A stretch of 5,764 nt of DNA from contig JAFAFN010000472.1 of NCBI GenBank assembly GCA_023423475.1, positions 1-5,764 on the forward strand, given 5' to 3'. Within the stretch, counting starts at the first letter, position 1. Each line of letters begins with the position of its first letter. Position numbers and translations under genes: made by a program. The stretch is from Actinomycetes bacterium. Its GTDB lineage: Bacteria; Actinomycetota; Acidimicrobiia; Acidimicrobiales; Microtrichaceae. The notes under the pieces are model-generated. The model was not told the origin of the DNA and did not search any database. It worked only from the letters and a program-made list of their open reading frames with translations. This document shows positions 4,400 through 5,764 of the stretch, one piece after another.

Positions 4400-5250
4400 A
4401 GCACCTCGCCCGAGATCGCGTCGTAGACACCGCCGGTGCCCTCGGGGTCACCGGGCAGCACCAGTCGGAGCCCGCCGCCCTCGTCGGTGATCATCGGGAG
4501 GATCGGATGCACCTCGGCCTGCCCCGCGGCGTACGCCAGCACGTCCTCGGCCCGGTCGAACCGGCTGAGGGCGACCATGGTGCGCACGGTCGGGAAGATC
4601 ATCGTCATGCGCCCGGCCTCGTGATCCGCGAGGGCCTGTGCCGGTGTCAGCCAGGTCGTCGCGATCACCTCTCGGTCGTCGTGCAGCGCCACCTGGCCGT
4701 CGGGCGCCGCAGCGACGAAGAACCGCGTGTCGTAGCGACGAGGTGCGCCCAGCGGCGTGACCCAGCGGGAGAAGTAGTGCATCGAGGCGACGTCGAGCTG
4801 GAGCGATTCGTCCCGGCACACCTCGAGCAGCGAGCGTGCCGCGGTGTCGACGTCCCGGCGGTGCTGCTCGAAGCGCGCCGCGACGGCCTCGTCGCGGAAC
4901 GAGATCACCGCGCCGTCGGGGTCACGCGCGAGCAGCACCCCGGCCTCTTCGAACGACTCGCGGATCGCGGCGACCCAGAACGCCAGGCCCCCGTGGTCGA
5001 CGCCGACCAGCCGCGACGCGTCGGCGTCGGTCCGGCCGAGGCTGACCTGCTCGAGCTCGCCGTCGGAGTCACCCGGGTCGACGCCGCCGCCCGGGAAGAC
5101 GTACGCACCGCCGACGAAGTCCGAGTTGAGGTTCCGCCGGAGCATGCACACCTCGAGGCCCTGGGTGGACTCCCGCAGGAGCATCACCGTCGCGGCGTCC
5201 CTGACGGGAACCGACTCCGGGTCGGGATGGTGCATGTTCATGGTGGCCAC
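4396..5250 (-). CDS. Nudix hydrolase with split Nudix box (NUDT19/CoA-diphosphatase-like)
   Basis: This 284-residue soluble hydrolase would cleave a nucleoside diphosphate linked to another group. The fold starts at VRDAATVMLLRE (16-27), then MLRRNLNSDFVGGAYVFPGGGVDPGD (36-61) gives the first half of the Nudix box. The second half, AAIRESFEEAGVLL (94-107), comes later, with metal-binding Glu98, Glu101 and Glu102. D61 to R97 spans 35 residues where the canonical box has 7, an insertion of about 28 residues. Such a box insertion, plus SRWVTPLGAPRRYDTRFFVAA-type sequence at 161-181, is characteristic of the NUDT19/RP2-like group, whose studied members hydrolyse CoA and acyl-CoA. That specificity is inferred, not shown. 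The start is GTG 5250; an ATG three codons in is an alternative. TAGGGT lies six bases before the GTG, and AGGG in it could also act as a weak ribosome binding site. The fxsA-like gene lies 43 bases upstream on the same strand. Confidence 0.9.
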   Translation of the reverse strand: MATMNMHHPDPESVPVRDAATVMLLRESTQGLEVCMLRRNLNSDFVGGAYVFPGGGVDPGDSDGELEQVSLGRTDADASRLVGVDHGGLAFWVAAIRESFEEAGVLLARDPDGAVISFRDEAVAARFEQHRRDVDTAARSLLEVCRDESLQLDVASMHYFSRWVTPLGAPRRYDTRFFVAAAPDGQVALHDDREVIATTWLTPAQALADHEAGRMTMIFPTVRTMVALSRFDRAEDVLAYAAGQAEVHPILPMITDEGGGLRLVLPGDPEGTGGVYDAISGEVL

Positions 5251-5256
5251 GGCCCG

Positions 5257-5285
5257 ACCCTAGATGAGGCCGCTGCCGTCGTGAC
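5257..5285 (-). promoter_or_regulatory. Candidate promoter of the Nudix gene
   Basis: On the minus strand a weak -35 GTCACG (5285-5280, three of six consensus bases), 17 bases and TAGGGT (5262-5257) precede, after six bases, the GTG start. This is the same leaderless spacing as marR. The AGGG could instead be a Shine-Dalgarno element on a transcript coming from fxsA, so both readings stay open. Confidence 0.4.
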
Positions 5286-5293
5286 CGGCGTGT

Positions 5294-5764
5294 TCAGTGC
5301 TCGTCGGTGGGCCCGTCGACGTCGATCACACCACGCCGGGGCGCCTGCGAACGGGGCAGCTCCTGGGGTGCGTCGCTGATCTCCCAGCCCTCGGAGTCGA
5401 CGACGTCGCCGAAGGTCGAGGTGGTGGTCCGCACACGTCCGTCGGTGTCGACGACGCTGTGCACGAACATGCCGCGCATGGCCCCGGAGCGTGCCGCTCG
5501 GGCGGCACGTGCGGTGAACCAGGCCAGGATGACCGGTCGCAGCAGCGCCCTCACCGGCGGCAGCATCAGCAACAGGCCGAACACGCCGGTGACGAAGCCG
5601 GGCACGACGAGCGAGACACCACCGACGAGCACCAGCGCGCCGTCGAGCAACTGCGTCGTCGGTGGACGACCGGCCGCCATCTCTTCGTTGATCCTGCGCC
5701 AGGCCGAGGTGCCCTCGCGGCGCAGCAGCACGACACCGAGCGCGCTCATGGCGAACAGCAGGGC
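5294..5764 (-). CDS. fxsA: FxsA-family membrane protein, 3' part (start beyond window)
   Basis: The frame is open through the window edge (visible N-terminus ALLFAMSALGVVLLRREG) and ends in TGA at 5294-5296, giving about 156 visible residues. An ATG at 5749 lies mid-helix and is unlikely to be the start, because FxsA proteins begin with an earlier membrane helix. The family core is clear: LLRREGTSAWRRINEEMAAG, then LLDGALVLVGGV, VVPGFVTGVFGLLLMLPP and R(A)LLRP. The PGF-x-T-x-x-x-G-x-x-x-x-LPPVR pattern is typical, though the usual Asp after PGF-x-T is Gly here. The visible part has two hydrophobic stretches around the DGALVL...PGF region, and the polar ~70-residue C-terminal tail is probably cytoplasmic. 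FxsA of E. coli relieves F-plasmid exclusion of phage T7 when overproduced; its normal role is unknown. It lies 43 bases upstream of the Nudix gene on the same strand and may be cotranscribed. Confidence 0.88.
   Translation of the reverse strand, partial: ALLFAMSALGVVLLRREGTSAWRRINEEMAAGRPPTTQLLDGALVLVGGVSLVVPGFVTGVFGLLLMLPPVRALLRPVILAWFTARAARAARSGAMRGMFVHSVVDTDGRVRTTTSTFGDVVDSEGWEISDAPQELPRSQAPRRGVIDVDGPTDEH

Noticed and set aside
3351..4451. A 366-codon open frame on the - strand opposite tetR and the hydroxylase
   Set aside because: It has compositionally biased sequence, no recognisable domain, no start signal, and covers two strongly supported genes on the other strand.
1..5764. CRISPR array, toxin-antitoxin, phage-defence or mobile element
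   Set aside because: No regularly spaced repeats, terminal inverted repeats, transposase or nuclease motifs were seen. The only phage-linked name is FxsA, whose exclusion phenotype is an overproduction effect in E. coli.

Overview
This window is GC-rich (near 70% by eye), with strong G/C bias at third codon positions, several GTG starts and tightly packed genes. These features suggest a high-GC actinobacterium, possibly of the Acidimicrobiia/Ilumatobacter type, but no marker gene fixes the taxon. I see no tRNA, rRNA, CRISPR array, insertion sequence or phage gene, and no stretch over 300 bases lacks a gene.

Layout: (a) 3-461 (+) is the 3' end of an unrecognised gene. (b) 489-2288 (-) is a probable operon read right to left: a MarR-family repressor, an epoxide-hydrolase-like alpha/beta hydrolase overlapping it by 4 bases, and a small protein of unknown function. 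(c) 2289-2381 is a compact divergent control region with two TTGAA-N2-TTCAA operators 31 bp apart. (d) 2382-2909 (+) is a single-domain VOC (glyoxalase/extradiol-dioxygenase fold) metalloenzyme, divergent from marR. (e) 2989-4388 (+) is a TetR-family regulator coupled by an ATGA overlap to a membrane di-iron hydroxylase of the fatty acid hydroxylase/sterol desaturase superfamily. (f) 4396-5250 (-) is a Nudix hydrolase with a split Nudix box (NUDT19/CoA-diphosphatase-like). (g) 5294-5764 (-) is the 3' part of an fxsA-like membrane protein gene running off the window.

How the genes may work together: the MarR protein probably represses both itself and the divergent VOC gene through the shared operators. 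That makes VOC enzyme, hydrolase and small protein one inducible detoxification or catabolic module; the substrate cannot be read from sequence. The TetR protein probably represses its own two-gene operon through an 11-bp-arm inverted repeat that straddles its start codon, so the hydroxylase would be induced by a TetR ligand.

The most striking non-coding signal is promoter architecture. Four genes (marR, the small protein gene, tetR, Nudix) each have a TAnnnT hexamer 6 or 7 bases before the start codon, and most lack a convincing Shine-Dalgarno sequence. This points to leaderless mRNAs. The 12-bp palindrome TTGAACGTTCAA supplies a -35 hexamer on both strands at once, so one repressor site could shut both divergent promoters. 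I see no plainly novel enzyme system; the regulatory architecture is the part most worth follow-up.
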